From Novosphingobium sp. (GTDB taxonomy: Bacteria; Pseudomonadota; Alphaproteobacteria; Sphingomonadales; Sphingomonadaceae): a DNA stretch of 64,000 nt. The position numbers and the translations under genes are program-made. The first letter of the stretch is position 1, and every line of letters begins with the position of its first letter. The DNA is taken from contig JADJYM010000012.1 in the NCBI GenBank assembly GCA_016719755.1, positions 439,001-503,000 on the forward strand, given 5' to 3'. The notes beneath the pieces were generated by a model. The model was not told the DNA's origin. It ran no database searches and saw only the letters and a list, made by a program, of their open reading frames with translations. Positions 37,774 through 45,513 of the stretch are shown in pieces.

Positions 37774-40508
37774 GCGGAGGCTCCTTGGGCAATGGGGGCA
37801 GAGGGGGCGCGGCCGCGTTCGACTTCGTGCAGCAGTCCGCCCTTGCGGGTGTAGATGAGCCAGGTCAGCGCGGCGCAGCTGGCATAAAAGATCGCGAAGC
37901 CGTAAAGCGCGGCCAGCGGGGTTCCGGTGGCGCTGATCGACATCCCGAAGGCGCGCGGGATGAAGAAGGCGCCGTAGGCCGCGATCGCCGAAGTGAAGCC
38001 GACGATTGCCGCGGATTCCTTTTCCGCCTGGCGGGTGCGCTGGGCGGCATCCAGCTCAGGCATGAGCCGCGGCACTTCCTGACGCATGATGTTCGGGATC
38101 ATCTGGAAGGTGGAAGCATTACCCACCCCGGTCACGAAGAACATGAAGATGAACGCGCCCAGGAAGCCATTGAAATCCTTGGCTTCAAGGAAGTGGATCA
38201 CGCCCAGCGCGCCCACGATCATGCCGATGAACACCCAGAAGGTGACCCGCGCCCCGCCCCAGCGATCGGCCACCCAGCCGGTCGCCGCCCGGCTGATCGC
38301 GCCAACAAGCGGGCCCAGAAACACGTATTTCAGGACGTTTACATCCGGGAACTGGCTTTTGGCGAGCAGCGGCAGCCCGGCGGAAAAGCCGATGAACGAG
38401 CCGAACGTGCCGGTATAGAGCCAGCACATCAGCCAGTTGTGCTTGCGCTGGAAGATCACCGCCTGTTCGGCAAAGCTGGCCTTGGCATCGGCGATGTCGT
38501 TCATGCCGAACCAGGCCAGCAGAGTGCTGGCAATGATGAACGGCACCCAGATGAACCCGGCGTTCTGGAGCCACAGCTGGCCGCCATCCCTGGCCGGCTG
38601 GCCAGCACCGCCAAGCGCGCCAAACACACCGGCCGTGATCACCAGGGGCACGGCAAACTGCATCACCGACACGCCCAGATTGCCAAGCCCGGCATTGAGC
38701 GCCAGCGCGTTGCCCTTTTGCGCCTTGGGGAAGAAGAACCCGATGTTCGACATCGACGAGGCAAAGTTGCCGCCGCCAAAGCCGCACAGCAGGGCCAGCA
38801 CCAGGAAGATGAAGTAGGGCGTATCCGGGTTCTGCACCGCATAGCCGATCCCGAAAGCCGGGATCAGCAGCGATGCGGTTGACAGGGTGGTCCACAGCCG
38901 CCCGCCGAAGATCGGCACCATGAAGCTGTAGAAGATCCGGAACGTCGCGCCCGACAGGCCGGGCAGCGCGGCCAGCCAGAAGAGCTGGTCCGTGGTGTAG
39001 TCAAAGCCGATGAGGGGCAGCTTGGCGACGACCACGGACCAGACCATCCACACTGCAAACGCCAGCAGCAGTGCGGGGATCGAAAGATAGAGGTTGCGGC
39101 TTGCGATGCGCTGGCCGGTTGCTTCCCAGAAGGCCGAATCCTCGGGCCGCCAGTCGGTCAGGACCTTGCCCCTGGCCTCGTGGCCGGCATGGGCCTTGGC
39201 ATCGTGCAGCCCGGCCATTTCGGGGAACTGCGGCAGCGAGCGGGTATCGATCCCGGCAGCCTTCTGTTCCATCTGGCGGATCGCGAGATGCATCCAGCCC
39301 AGTGCCACCGCGACCAGCGCGAACAGCACCATGAAGCAGCTGGTCCAGATGCCGGTCAGATCGCTGACCGCCCCGAACACGATCGGCAGGACAAACCCGC
39401 CAAGCCCGCCGACCAGGCCGACCAGCCCGCCAACCGATCCGACATGGTCGGGATAGTAGACCGGGATGTGCTTGTAGACCGCGGCCTTGCCCAGCGACAT
39501 GAAGAAGCCCAGCACGAAAACCGTGAGAACAAAGGGCACCAGGCTCATCGAGGTGGAGAAGGCGATGTCGCCCTTGATCCCGTGGATCGTGTAGTCCGTT
39601 GCCGGATAGGACAGCATGAACAGGCAGAGCATCGAGACGCCGAACGTGGCGTACATGATCCGCCGCGCACCATAGCGGTCCGAAAGAATCCCGCCGTAAG
39701 CGCGAAACAGCGAGGCCGAGAGGCTGAAGGTTGCCGCAAGCATCCCCGCGACCTTGATGTCCACGCCGTAGACCCCGATCAGGTACTTGGGCAGCCACAG
39801 CGCCAGGGCAACAAAGGCCCCGAAAACGAAGAAATAGTAGAGCGAGAAGCGCCACACCTGCTCGTTCCTGAGCGGCTCGAGCTGCTCCATCAGGCCCTTG
39901 GGCTTCTCCCCGCTGATCTTGCGCGCGGCAAGTTCGGGATCATCCTTGGCAAACAGGAAGAACGCCACGGCGGTGATCGCCAGGACCACGGCCCAGATTT
40001 GCGCCACGGCCTGCCAGCCCATCGCCACCATCACGAACGGCGCAACGAACTTCGTCACCGCCGCGCCGACATTGCCCATGCCGAAAAAGCCGAGCGCCGC
40101 GCCCTGCCGTTCCTGCGGGTACCACTTGGAAACATAGGCCACGCCCACGGCAAAGCCGCCGCCCGCCAGGCCCAGCCCAAGCGCCGCCAGCAGCGTCAGC
40201 AGATAGGTATCCGCATGGCTCAGCAGCAGGGTCGATGCGGCCGAGGCCAGCATGGTCAGCGGAAAGACGATCCGCCCGCCGTACTGGTCGGTCCAGACCC
40301 CCAGGAACAGGCGGACCAGCGATCCGGTCAGGATCGGAGTGCCCACCAGCAGGCCGAACTGGGTATCGTTGAGCCCCAGTTCCGCCTTTATCTCGATCCC
40401 GATGATCGCGAAGATCGTCCAGACCGCAAAGCAGATCGTGAATGCGTAAGTGCTGAGCCCAAGAGCCCGGTTCTGCTGGCCGGAGCTGACCGGTTGCGAC
40501 AATGGCAT
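37770..40508 (-). CDS. narK: fused NarK1-NarK2 nitrate/nitrite transporter
   Basis: A 912-residue fusion of two MFS domains. Residues about 1-455 resemble NarK1, a proton-coupled nitrate symporter (LGLSTYAFTICFAVWTIFAIIG at the start). Residues about 500-905 resemble NarK2, a nitrate/nitrite antiporter (GGGNFASSMSNIGFFFPKAQKG, the nitrate signature). A soluble linker of about 50 residues joins them. Such fusions are known in Paracoccus and related bacteria. The start at 40508 gives a normal N-terminus; the longer open frame runs through the regulatory region. It heads the nar operon, with a perfect FNR-type box 65 bases upstream. Confidence 0.94.
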   Translation of the reverse strand: MPLSQPVSSGQQNRALGLSTYAFTICFAVWTIFAIIGIEIKAELGLNDTQFGLLVGTPILTGSLVRLFLGVWTDQYGGRIVFPLTMLASAASTLLLSHADTYLLTLLAALGLGLAGGGFAVGVAYVSKWYPQERQGAALGFFGMGNVGAAVTKFVAPFVMVAMGWQAVAQIWAVVLAITAVAFFLFAKDDPELAARKISGEKPKGLMEQLEPLRNEQVWRFSLYYFFVFGAFVALALWLPKYLIGVYGVDIKVAGMLAATFSLSASLFRAYGGILSDRYGARRIMYATFGVSMLCLFMLSYPATDYTIHGIKGDIAFSTSMSLVPFVLTVFVLGFFMSLGKAAVYKHIPVYYPDHVGSVGGLVGLVGGLGGFVLPIVFGAVSDLTGIWTSCFMVLFALVAVALGWMHLAIRQMEQKAAGIDTRSLPQFPEMAGLHDAKAHAGHEARGKVLTDWRPEDSAFWEATGQRIASRNLYLSIPALLLAFAVWMVWSVVVAKLPLIGFDYTTDQLFWLAALPGLSGATFRIFYSFMVPIFGGRLWTTLSTASLLIPAFGIGYAVQNPDTPYFIFLVLALLCGFGGGNFASSMSNIGFFFPKAQKGNALALNAGLGNLGVSVMQFAVPLVITAGVFGALGGAGQPARDGGQLWLQNAGFIWVPFIIASTLLAWFGMNDIADAKASFAEQAVIFQRKHNWLMCWLYTGTFGSFIGFSAGLPLLAKSQFPDVNVLKYVFLGPLVGAISRAATGWVADRWGGARVTFWVFIGMIVGALGVIHFLEAKDFNGFLGAFIFMFFVTGVGNASTFQMIPNIMRQEVPRLMPELDAAQRTRQAEKESAAIVGFTSAIAAYGAFFIPRAFGMSISATGTPLAALYGFAIFYASCAALTWLIYTRKGGLLHEVERGRAPSAPIAQGASA

Positions 40509-40572
40509 GGCGGCATGTTCCCGTGTTGCGCGAAGAATGACCGCGAACTTGGCCAGCCGGGCCCGGAAAAGC

Positions 40573-40586
40573 TTGATCCCGATCAA
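40573..40586. promoter_or_regulatory. perfect FNR/DNR box for the narK operon
   Basis: TTGATCCCGATCAA matches the TTGAT-N4-ATCAA consensus in all ten conserved positions. Its centre lies 71 bp upstream of the narK ATG, giving room for a class II promoter with a roughly 30-base leader. The divergent gene encodes a Crp/Fnr protein whose recognition helix fits this consensus. Confidence 0.88.
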
Positions 40587-40665
40587 GAACCGGTCGGCCG
40601 CACGGGAAAACCGCAAACCGCCTGATCTGCGCAGGTACCCGGCCCGATTCAGATCAAGCCTGCAA

Positions 40666-40679
40666 TTGATGCACATCAA
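40666..40679. promoter_or_regulatory. perfect FNR/DNR box near the regulator gene
   Basis: TTGATGCACATCAA again matches all conserved positions. It is centred 51.5 bp upstream of the regulator's GTG and 93 bp from the other box. If it activates the regulator as a class II site, transcription would begin within the Shine-Dalgarno, so repression or action on narK from a distance is also possible. Confidence 0.82.
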
Positions 40680-40723
40680 GCAGGCTGCTAAGGCAGAACA
40701 CCATCGACAAGGAGCCCTGCTGC

Positions 40724-41419
40724 GTGCGCCCCGGCGAAAGACCCGAAATCGCGAATCTCCCCCTGTTCCGGGAAATGCAGGAGCGGCAGCGCGAGCGGAT
40801 CTTTACCGGATCGTTCCTGCAGGCCTTCCCGCCGCAACTCACCCTGTTCGAGCTGGGCCAGTATCCCGATTTCCTGCATGTCCTGGTCGACGGGCTTGTC
40901 GAACTGCATGCCCACAGCGCCGGGCGTGACACGACGATGCGGATCGTCGAGCCGGTTACCAGCTTCATCCTGGCTGCCGTCGTCACCGATCAACCCTATC
41001 TGATGTCGGCGCGCACGATCGCTCCTTCGCGGATCCTGCTGGTTCCGGCGGCGCTGGTGCGCGAAGTGGTGAAGGACGATCCGGCGCTGATGCAGGCCAC
41101 CATGCGCGAACTGGCGAAGGCCTATCGCGACATGGTTCGCGCGCTCACCGACATGAAACTGCGCCAGTCCGCCGAGCGGCTGGGCAACCTGATCCTGCAG
41201 CAGGAGCAGCGGCAGGGCGGGACCGGCAAGGTCAGGCTCAAGGCCGAAAAACGCGTGCTGGCTTCACTTCTGGGCATGACGCCCGAAAATCTCTCGCGCG
41301 CGTTCGGCGTGCTGGGCAATCACGGGATCGCCGTGAACGGGGCCCAGCTGACCATCACCGACCGTGCCGCGCTGGAGGCCTTTGTCCGTCCCGATCCGGT
41401 CCCCGGCGATCCGCCCTGA
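40724..41419 (+). CDS. Crp/Fnr family regulator, cysteine-free (DNR/NnrR-like)
   Basis: A 231-residue Crp/Fnr protein with cyclic-nucleotide-binding-like fold (residues 15-130), dimer helix (RELAKAYRDMVRALTDMK) and winged helix (LASLLGMTPENLSRAFGVL). Residues E188, S191 and R192 match the E-x-x-S-R of FNR that reads TTGAT. There is no cysteine anywhere, so it cannot carry FNR's [4Fe-4S] cluster; sensing of NO or nitrite through haem, as in DNR, is more likely. It starts with GTG nine bases after AAGGAG and is divergent from the nar operon. Two boxes lie between. Confidence 0.9.
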   Translation: MRPGERPEIANLPLFREMQERQRERIFTGSFLQAFPPQLTLFELGQYPDFLHVLVDGLVELHAHSAGRDTTMRIVEPVTSFILAAVVTDQPYLMSARTIAPSRILLVPAALVREVVKDDPALMQATMRELAKAYRDMVRALTDMKLRQSAERLGNLILQQEQRQGGTGKVRLKAEKRVLASLLGMTPENLSRAFGVLGNHGIAVNGAQLTITDRAALEAFVRPDPVPGDPP

Positions 41420-42625
41420 TCAGAACTTCGCCTCGATCTGGAACCACAGCTTGGTGGTATCGGCGCCGAAGGCATCGGCTTCATAGCGGGCCACCTTGGC
41501 GGTAAGCGCGAAGTGCCTGGCCACCGGAAAGCTGGCAAGCGCGTTCCATTCCCGGCCATAGTCGATCCCGCCGACGGTCGATCCGAAATCATGCCAGGCC
41601 GCGCGCAGCACCAGTCCGGCCAGCGGCCCCTTGCCCGGCACCTTGTAACCGGCATCGACATAGACATCGCGCAGTCCGTTGGCGGGGGTTACAAGAAACT
41701 TGTCAGCCCAGCCATTGAAGGCATGAAGCGTGGCCAACGGGGTTTGCAGGGCGGCCTTGCCATTGCCTTCCAGCCGTTCGTATCCGGCCTTGAGCGTCAC
41801 CGGACCCGCCCTTACGCCGGGTTCGACCAGCCAGTAATCAAGCCCAAAGCGCACCGGATTGGCGCCGTGATCGTGCTGGCGAGCATACTCGGCCGCGTAA
41901 AGGAAGGACGCCTTCCCTGCTACCGGCAGCTCGCCAGCCATCCGCACACCAAGCGTCCTGGAACTGGAGGCCGGATTGGAAGGAATATCCAGCCAGTAGC
42001 CATAGGCCGAAAGTGTGCCGACGTTCTTGATCGTGTACGCCGCGCGAACCCCGTGAATATCGGTGCCGCGCCAGATGCCCTGGGGCGAATCCGGGCCGAA
42101 CACCCGGTTGACCCGCCAGGTGTGGAAGTAATCGAGGCTTGCGTCCTTGACCGGTCTGGCCGTCACTCTCACCGCGTCCAGCGTCTGGTCGTTCTGGCGC
42201 CAGCCGACCGATCCGATCCAGCGCTGATTGTCGAGATTGACCGCCTGGCGCCCGGCCGTTGCCTCCAGCTCGGCCACCGGCCGCCAGCGCAGGTACGCCT
42301 GGTTGAGCAGCACGTCCGCAGGATCGGCCACCACCGGATAGGCCAGCTTGCCATTGACCGTATCATTATAGCTGGTTTCGCCCAGCACGACGATCGCCTC
42401 GCCTTCGGCAACGGCGCTGAAGCCGTGCCATTCGGCGGTCCTGACCCCGGCCCTGACCCGCAACGTCGAAGCAGCCGCCTCCTGGGCCAGACCATCCTGA
42501 TCGACCAGTTCGAGCCGGTAGCGGATATCGGCATAGGGCGTGACCTGCGGCGCCTCTGCATGGGCGGCGGCGCTGCCAAGCAAGGCAACCAGGGGCAGGG
42601 CGAAACGGCAAGTGGATTGATGCAT
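41420..42625 (-). CDS. alginate-export-type outer-membrane porin
   Basis: A 401-residue protein. The signal peptide ends at AAAHAEA. The rest is beta-rich with features of the Alginate_exp barrel: VTPYADIRYRLELVDQDG at the start, FSAVAEGEAIVVLGETSYND, LNQAYLRWRP and a final strand KLWFQIEAKF. Members form channels for anions or alginate. A perfect FNR-type box lies 35 bases upstream of the ATG, so it is probably induced with the nar operon and may admit nitrate. No Shine-Dalgarno precedes the ATG. Confidence 0.86.
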   Translation of the reverse strand: MHQSTCRFALPLVALLGSAAAHAEAPQVTPYADIRYRLELVDQDGLAQEAAASTLRVRAGVRTAEWHGFSAVAEGEAIVVLGETSYNDTVNGKLAYPVVADPADVLLNQAYLRWRPVAELEATAGRQAVNLDNQRWIGSVGWRQNDQTLDAVRVTARPVKDASLDYFHTWRVNRVFGPDSPQGIWRGTDIHGVRAAYTIKNVGTLSAYGYWLDIPSNPASSSRTLGVRMAGELPVAGKASFLYAAEYARQHDHGANPVRFGLDYWLVEPGVRAGPVTLKAGYERLEGNGKAALQTPLATLHAFNGWADKFLVTPANGLRDVYVDAGYKVPGKGPLAGLVLRAAWHDFGSTVGGIDYGREWNALASFPVARHFALTAKVARYEADAFGADTTKLWFQIEAKF

Positions 42626-42659
42626 GTTCGCCGGTTTGGCGATAAAACGCGGTCTGTAA

Positions 42660-42673
42660 TTGATGTTAATCAA
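42660..42673. promoter_or_regulatory. perfect FNR/DNR box for the porin gene
   Basis: TTGATGTTAATCAA matches the FNR consensus exactly. Its centre is 41.5 bp upstream of the first base of the porin ATG. This equals the class II activator spacing if transcription begins at the ATG, although a TTTTAT hexamer at 42642-42647 would suit a start about ten bases earlier. Confidence 0.82.
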
Positions 42674-42841
42674 CGAATGAGGCACCTCTTCCGGAGCAAG
42701 GCACAAACACGGACTTCGACCGCGCCCTTCCGGCCCGCTGCCTTCACCTTATTGACCAGATCGGCCCGATTGACGGCGCCGGGTTCATCGCACTGGTCGC
42801 CACACCGGCGACTGAGCCTGCCTGAGCCAATGCCCCGCATA

Positions 42842-42990
42842 CCCTATACATCAACACCACGTGGAGGATCACCTCGGAGGACGAGAGAAAATGCCGGAAC
42901 GGATTGGCGGGTTTGCGTGGGCGAGGCATCGCTGCCGCTTCCCCTCAACAGGTCAGCAAGCTCGCCAGTGCAATCGTTTTGAAAGAGCCC
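42842..42990 (-). mobile_element. IS6-family element, truncated left end (copy 1)
   Basis: Read leftward from 42990, GGGCTCTTTCAAAACGATTG looks like an IS6 terminal repeat. About 60 bases later an ATG at 42929 opens MPRPRKPANPFRHFLSSSEVI, the N-terminus of a sphingomonad-type IS6 transposase. The match decays after residue 28 (VVLMY), with indels. It is a diverged direct repeat of the copy at 45374-45513, with about 2.5 kb between them. Confidence 0.65.
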
Positions 42991-43281
42991 TCGGATGAGT
43001 TAGCCTGACAATGCCCTTCGAACTAGGTGCTGCTTATCAGACCACCGAGGACCATCGGGGCGATCATGCCCGACATGCGCAATCCGGCGATGCGAAGTAG
43101 AAGATTCAGCTAAGAACAGATCAGCGCGATTTTGAAAGAAAGGGAGGCTGGGATGCCGGCGGCAGACGTGTCCACTTACGAAAATTCCTGTATCCATTGA
43201 CAGGTATTCAATAAACTGTTCAAAGTCCAATTTAGGGGTTCCAAATCTTATCGTGATAGGCTGGATAGGGAGAATTCGGTG

Positions 43282-43857
43282 ATGGCAAAGGCGGGCCTGT
43301 TGTTTCCCTTTACGTTTTTGGCCGCCCTGAGCGGCTGCGATCAGTTGGGCGGATTCGATCGGACAAAGGCGCTAGATATCCTGCAAAACACAGAATTGCC
43401 TGACACGTCACGCGTGCCGATCAAGCGTTCCACCGTAGATTGCCTGCTAAACGGCGGTTATCTGACCACCTTTATGGGGGCCAGTTGGACGATCACGCCA
43501 AACGGCAAGGCGTTCATTAATGCATTCGATTACAATGTGTTCGGTGGCGAGGGCTTCCTGTCGTTCGCGCCTGGAGCAAAACTGGCAGACGCTCAGGTGA
43601 CCGGCATAGGTCCTGCATCGCAAGGGCCAAGTTCCGGCGCGGCCACAAGCGACGCTGTGAAGCAGATTGAATTCACCGCGCATTACGATCTGTCATCGGT
43701 TAGCAACGGGGCGTCTGCTCCCGATTGTTTGACCACGAGTCCAGCCACCGCTGGCAAGGCAATCGCGAAGAAGTACGATGATGGATGGAGGATTGAGTTC
43801 ACGCAGCTTCCGCCTATTGTGGATGCATCTGAACAGAAGCAGGGCACGATTCAATAA
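43282..43857 (+). CDS. orphan lipoprotein of unknown function
   Basis: About 191 residues with a type II signal peptide and lipobox (LLFPFTFLAALSGC), so it is probably anchored to a membrane from the periplasmic side. The mature part has two further Cys (DCLLNGGY and DCLTTS), which may form a disulfide, and no domain I recognise. A GTG directly before the ATG is an alternative start; AGGGAG precedes both. Its base composition is visibly less G+C-rich than the neighbouring operons, and it lies between IS remnants, which suggests recent acquisition. Confidence 0.65.
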   Translation: MAKAGLLFPFTFLAALSGCDQLGGFDRTKALDILQNTELPDTSRVPIKRSTVDCLLNGGYLTTFMGASWTITPNGKAFINAFDYNVFGGEGFLSFAPGAKLADAQVTGIGPASQGPSSGAATSDAVKQIEFTAHYDLSSVSNGASAPDCLTTSPATAGKAIAKKYDDGWRIEFTQLPPIVDASEQKQGTIQ

Positions 43858-44436
43858 GCCAAAGGGCGAAGATTCTGATTGGATAATCTGAATCGACGGC
43901 ACTAACCTTTCCGTCGTAAAGCGCCTCTCTCGACATTTTGCTTATGCCACCCGGCTGATCTGTCCGGGGAGCCCGTTCAGATTAACGGATATCGCTTTGT
44001 CATCGGTGCTGACGGAGGTGTCATCTGTGGATGGCCCCTGCGCTGCAAGAGGGTTTCTGGCTTGGTGATCTGATCTGGCAGGGTGCGGTCGTTTAATCGT
44101 GCCCCCGTCAAGGGTGATTTGAGGCGCGGTTATGCGTTCTGCGATTGGGTATCGCAGATTGTACTGTGTTCGAGGCCGTCTGCGCCTTCGGCTTTGCTCG
44201 CGCCGGCGATGTCGTTTGTCGGGTACAGGGTCGTTTTCGCGGTCGAGACATACCCGCCGCAGGATAGGTCTTCGTAGGGCCGGATCTTCCTATGTCATCT
44301 ACGCACTTTGATCGGGAATGATGCCAAGTGCAGCGCACTTAACGGAATGATCCATGCCACGTCCCGACAGGGACGGATCGACGCGCCCACCGCATGGCGC
44401 ATACGTAACGAGGTTCAGTTCAGCGCATAGCTCTTC
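43858..44436. other. lower-G+C region without a supported gene
   Basis: These 579 bases lie between the lipoprotein gene and the IS110-type remnant. Short open frames on both strands have no recognisable family, no good ribosome binding site and compositional bias suggestive of noncoding DNA. The right part may include the 3' flank of the IS110 element, but no terminal repeat can be fixed. Confidence 0.4.
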
Positions 44437-45304
44437 CTACTGTTCGCCGGCAGCGACCGTGTGCGAACGGTCAAACAGTTCGCCAGTTCGGAGCATAGTA
44501 TGCATGATCACGGCGAGCTTGCGCGCCACGGCAACGGCAGCTCGCTTGAAGCCGATTCTTTCCTTGAGATTCAGGCCCCACATTCGCAGCGCGCTGTCTG
44601 CCGTGCTGCGAGTAAGGGTAACAACGGCTGCTTCATATAGTAGTCCACGCAGGTGGTTATCGCCGCGCCGGGATATATGACCGTCATGATCAGCTTCACC
44701 CGACTGGTATCGCCTGGTGGTCAAGCCGATCCAGGCACCGACTGAACGTGAGTTCCGGAAGTTTTCCGGGTCTTTGATCGCCGCAACAAATGATGAGGCG
44801 GTGACTGCGCCGACGCCCGGGATCGACAACAGCAACTGGCATTGTTCGCACGCGCGTGCCGAGGCAACAATCTGCTTGCTCAAATCGGCGGTGCGGGCAC
44901 GTATGCCTAGCCAAGCTTCCAACACCGGCAGGATGATCTTCTCAAGCCCGGCGTTGTCCGCCAGAAGGCTGCGTAAATGCCCCTCGAATAAACTACTCCA
45001 TGGTTGACTCGCAGATCGCTTCGGCATCGATTGCATCATTCTTCTGGCGCTTCACGAACGGCTTAACATAGGCAGGAGGAATAAGCCTCACCTCATGCCC
45101 CAAATGACCAAGCCCCCGCGCCCAGTGGTGTGCGCTGCCGCATGCCTCCATTGCCACCAAGCAGGGGGGCTGTGCAGCGAAAAACTCGATCACTTTACTG
45201 CGAGTGAGCCGCCGGCTGAAAAGCTGGCGCCCCTCGACATCCGCTCCGTGAGCCTGAAAAACAGACTTCGCGATATCCAACCCGATCGTGCTAACTTCCT
45301 CCAT
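44437..45304 (-). pseudogene. IS110-family transposase, internally deleted and frameshifted
   Basis: The N-terminal 103 codons (44993-45304, AAAGGAGG ribosome site) encode the DEDD RuvC-like half: GLDIAKSVFQAHG with the first Asp and RQKNDAIDAEAIC. The reading frame stops just after it. A second frame (to 44437) carries the C-terminal Transposase_20 part: LLSIPGVGAVTASSFVAAI, WIGLTTRRYQSGEADHDGHISRRGDNHLRGLLYEA. Compared with intact IS110 transposases of about 340 residues, a central segment of roughly 60 residues is missing at the junction near 45000, together with a frame change. It cannot make a normal transposase. Confidence 0.82.
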
Positions 45305-45373
45305 GGACGCCTCCTTTTAGGTGCTCGACACACCTACCTTGACACAAAGATGCCGTCGGGGGGCGTCCACCCC

Positions 45374-45513
45374 ATCATCACCACAAGGCGGATCACCTCG
45401 GGCGATGAATGGAAATACCAGAACGGATTTCCAGGCTTGGGCGGTCGAGGCATGCCCCCACCCTACGCTTCACCTCACTGTGCCGCTAGCGGTGCAATCC
45501 TTTTGACACTGCC
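45374..45513 (-). mobile_element. IS6-family element, truncated left end (copy 2)
   Basis: Leftward from 45513, GGCAGTGTCAAAAGGATTGC resembles the terminal repeat of copy 1. An ATG at 45453 opens MPRPPKPGNPFWYFHSSPEV, the start of the same transposase type, which breaks after about 27 residues where the IS110-type sequence begins. The terminal 39 bases also encode the end of the ligase gene read through from the right. Confidence 0.68.

Larger units (their letters stand above)
42626..43278. other. intergenic region with FNR box and IS6 remnant
   Basis: This 653-base gap holds the porin promoter at its left end, a truncated IS6-family 5' end at 42842-42990, and from about 43000 a stretch of lower G+C leading to a lipoprotein gene. 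No other gene is supported. Confidence 0.6.

Noticed and set aside
35929..37854. Long open frame opposite narG
   Set aside because: Antisense to a fully recognisable NarG; composition is that of a third-position shadow.
40641..40657. Third FNR-like box between narK and the regulator (ATTCAGATCAA)
   Set aside because: Only one half-site fits; the other half has several mismatches, unlike the two perfect boxes nearby.
42744..42840. Continuation of the IS6 transposase to the end of the open frame
   Set aside because: After about residue 28 no IS6 motif is recognisable, so this part was left out of the element.
44083..44338. Short open frames on both strands between lipoprotein and IS110 remnant
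   Set aside because: No ribosome binding site, no recognisable domain and overlapping frames on opposite strands.
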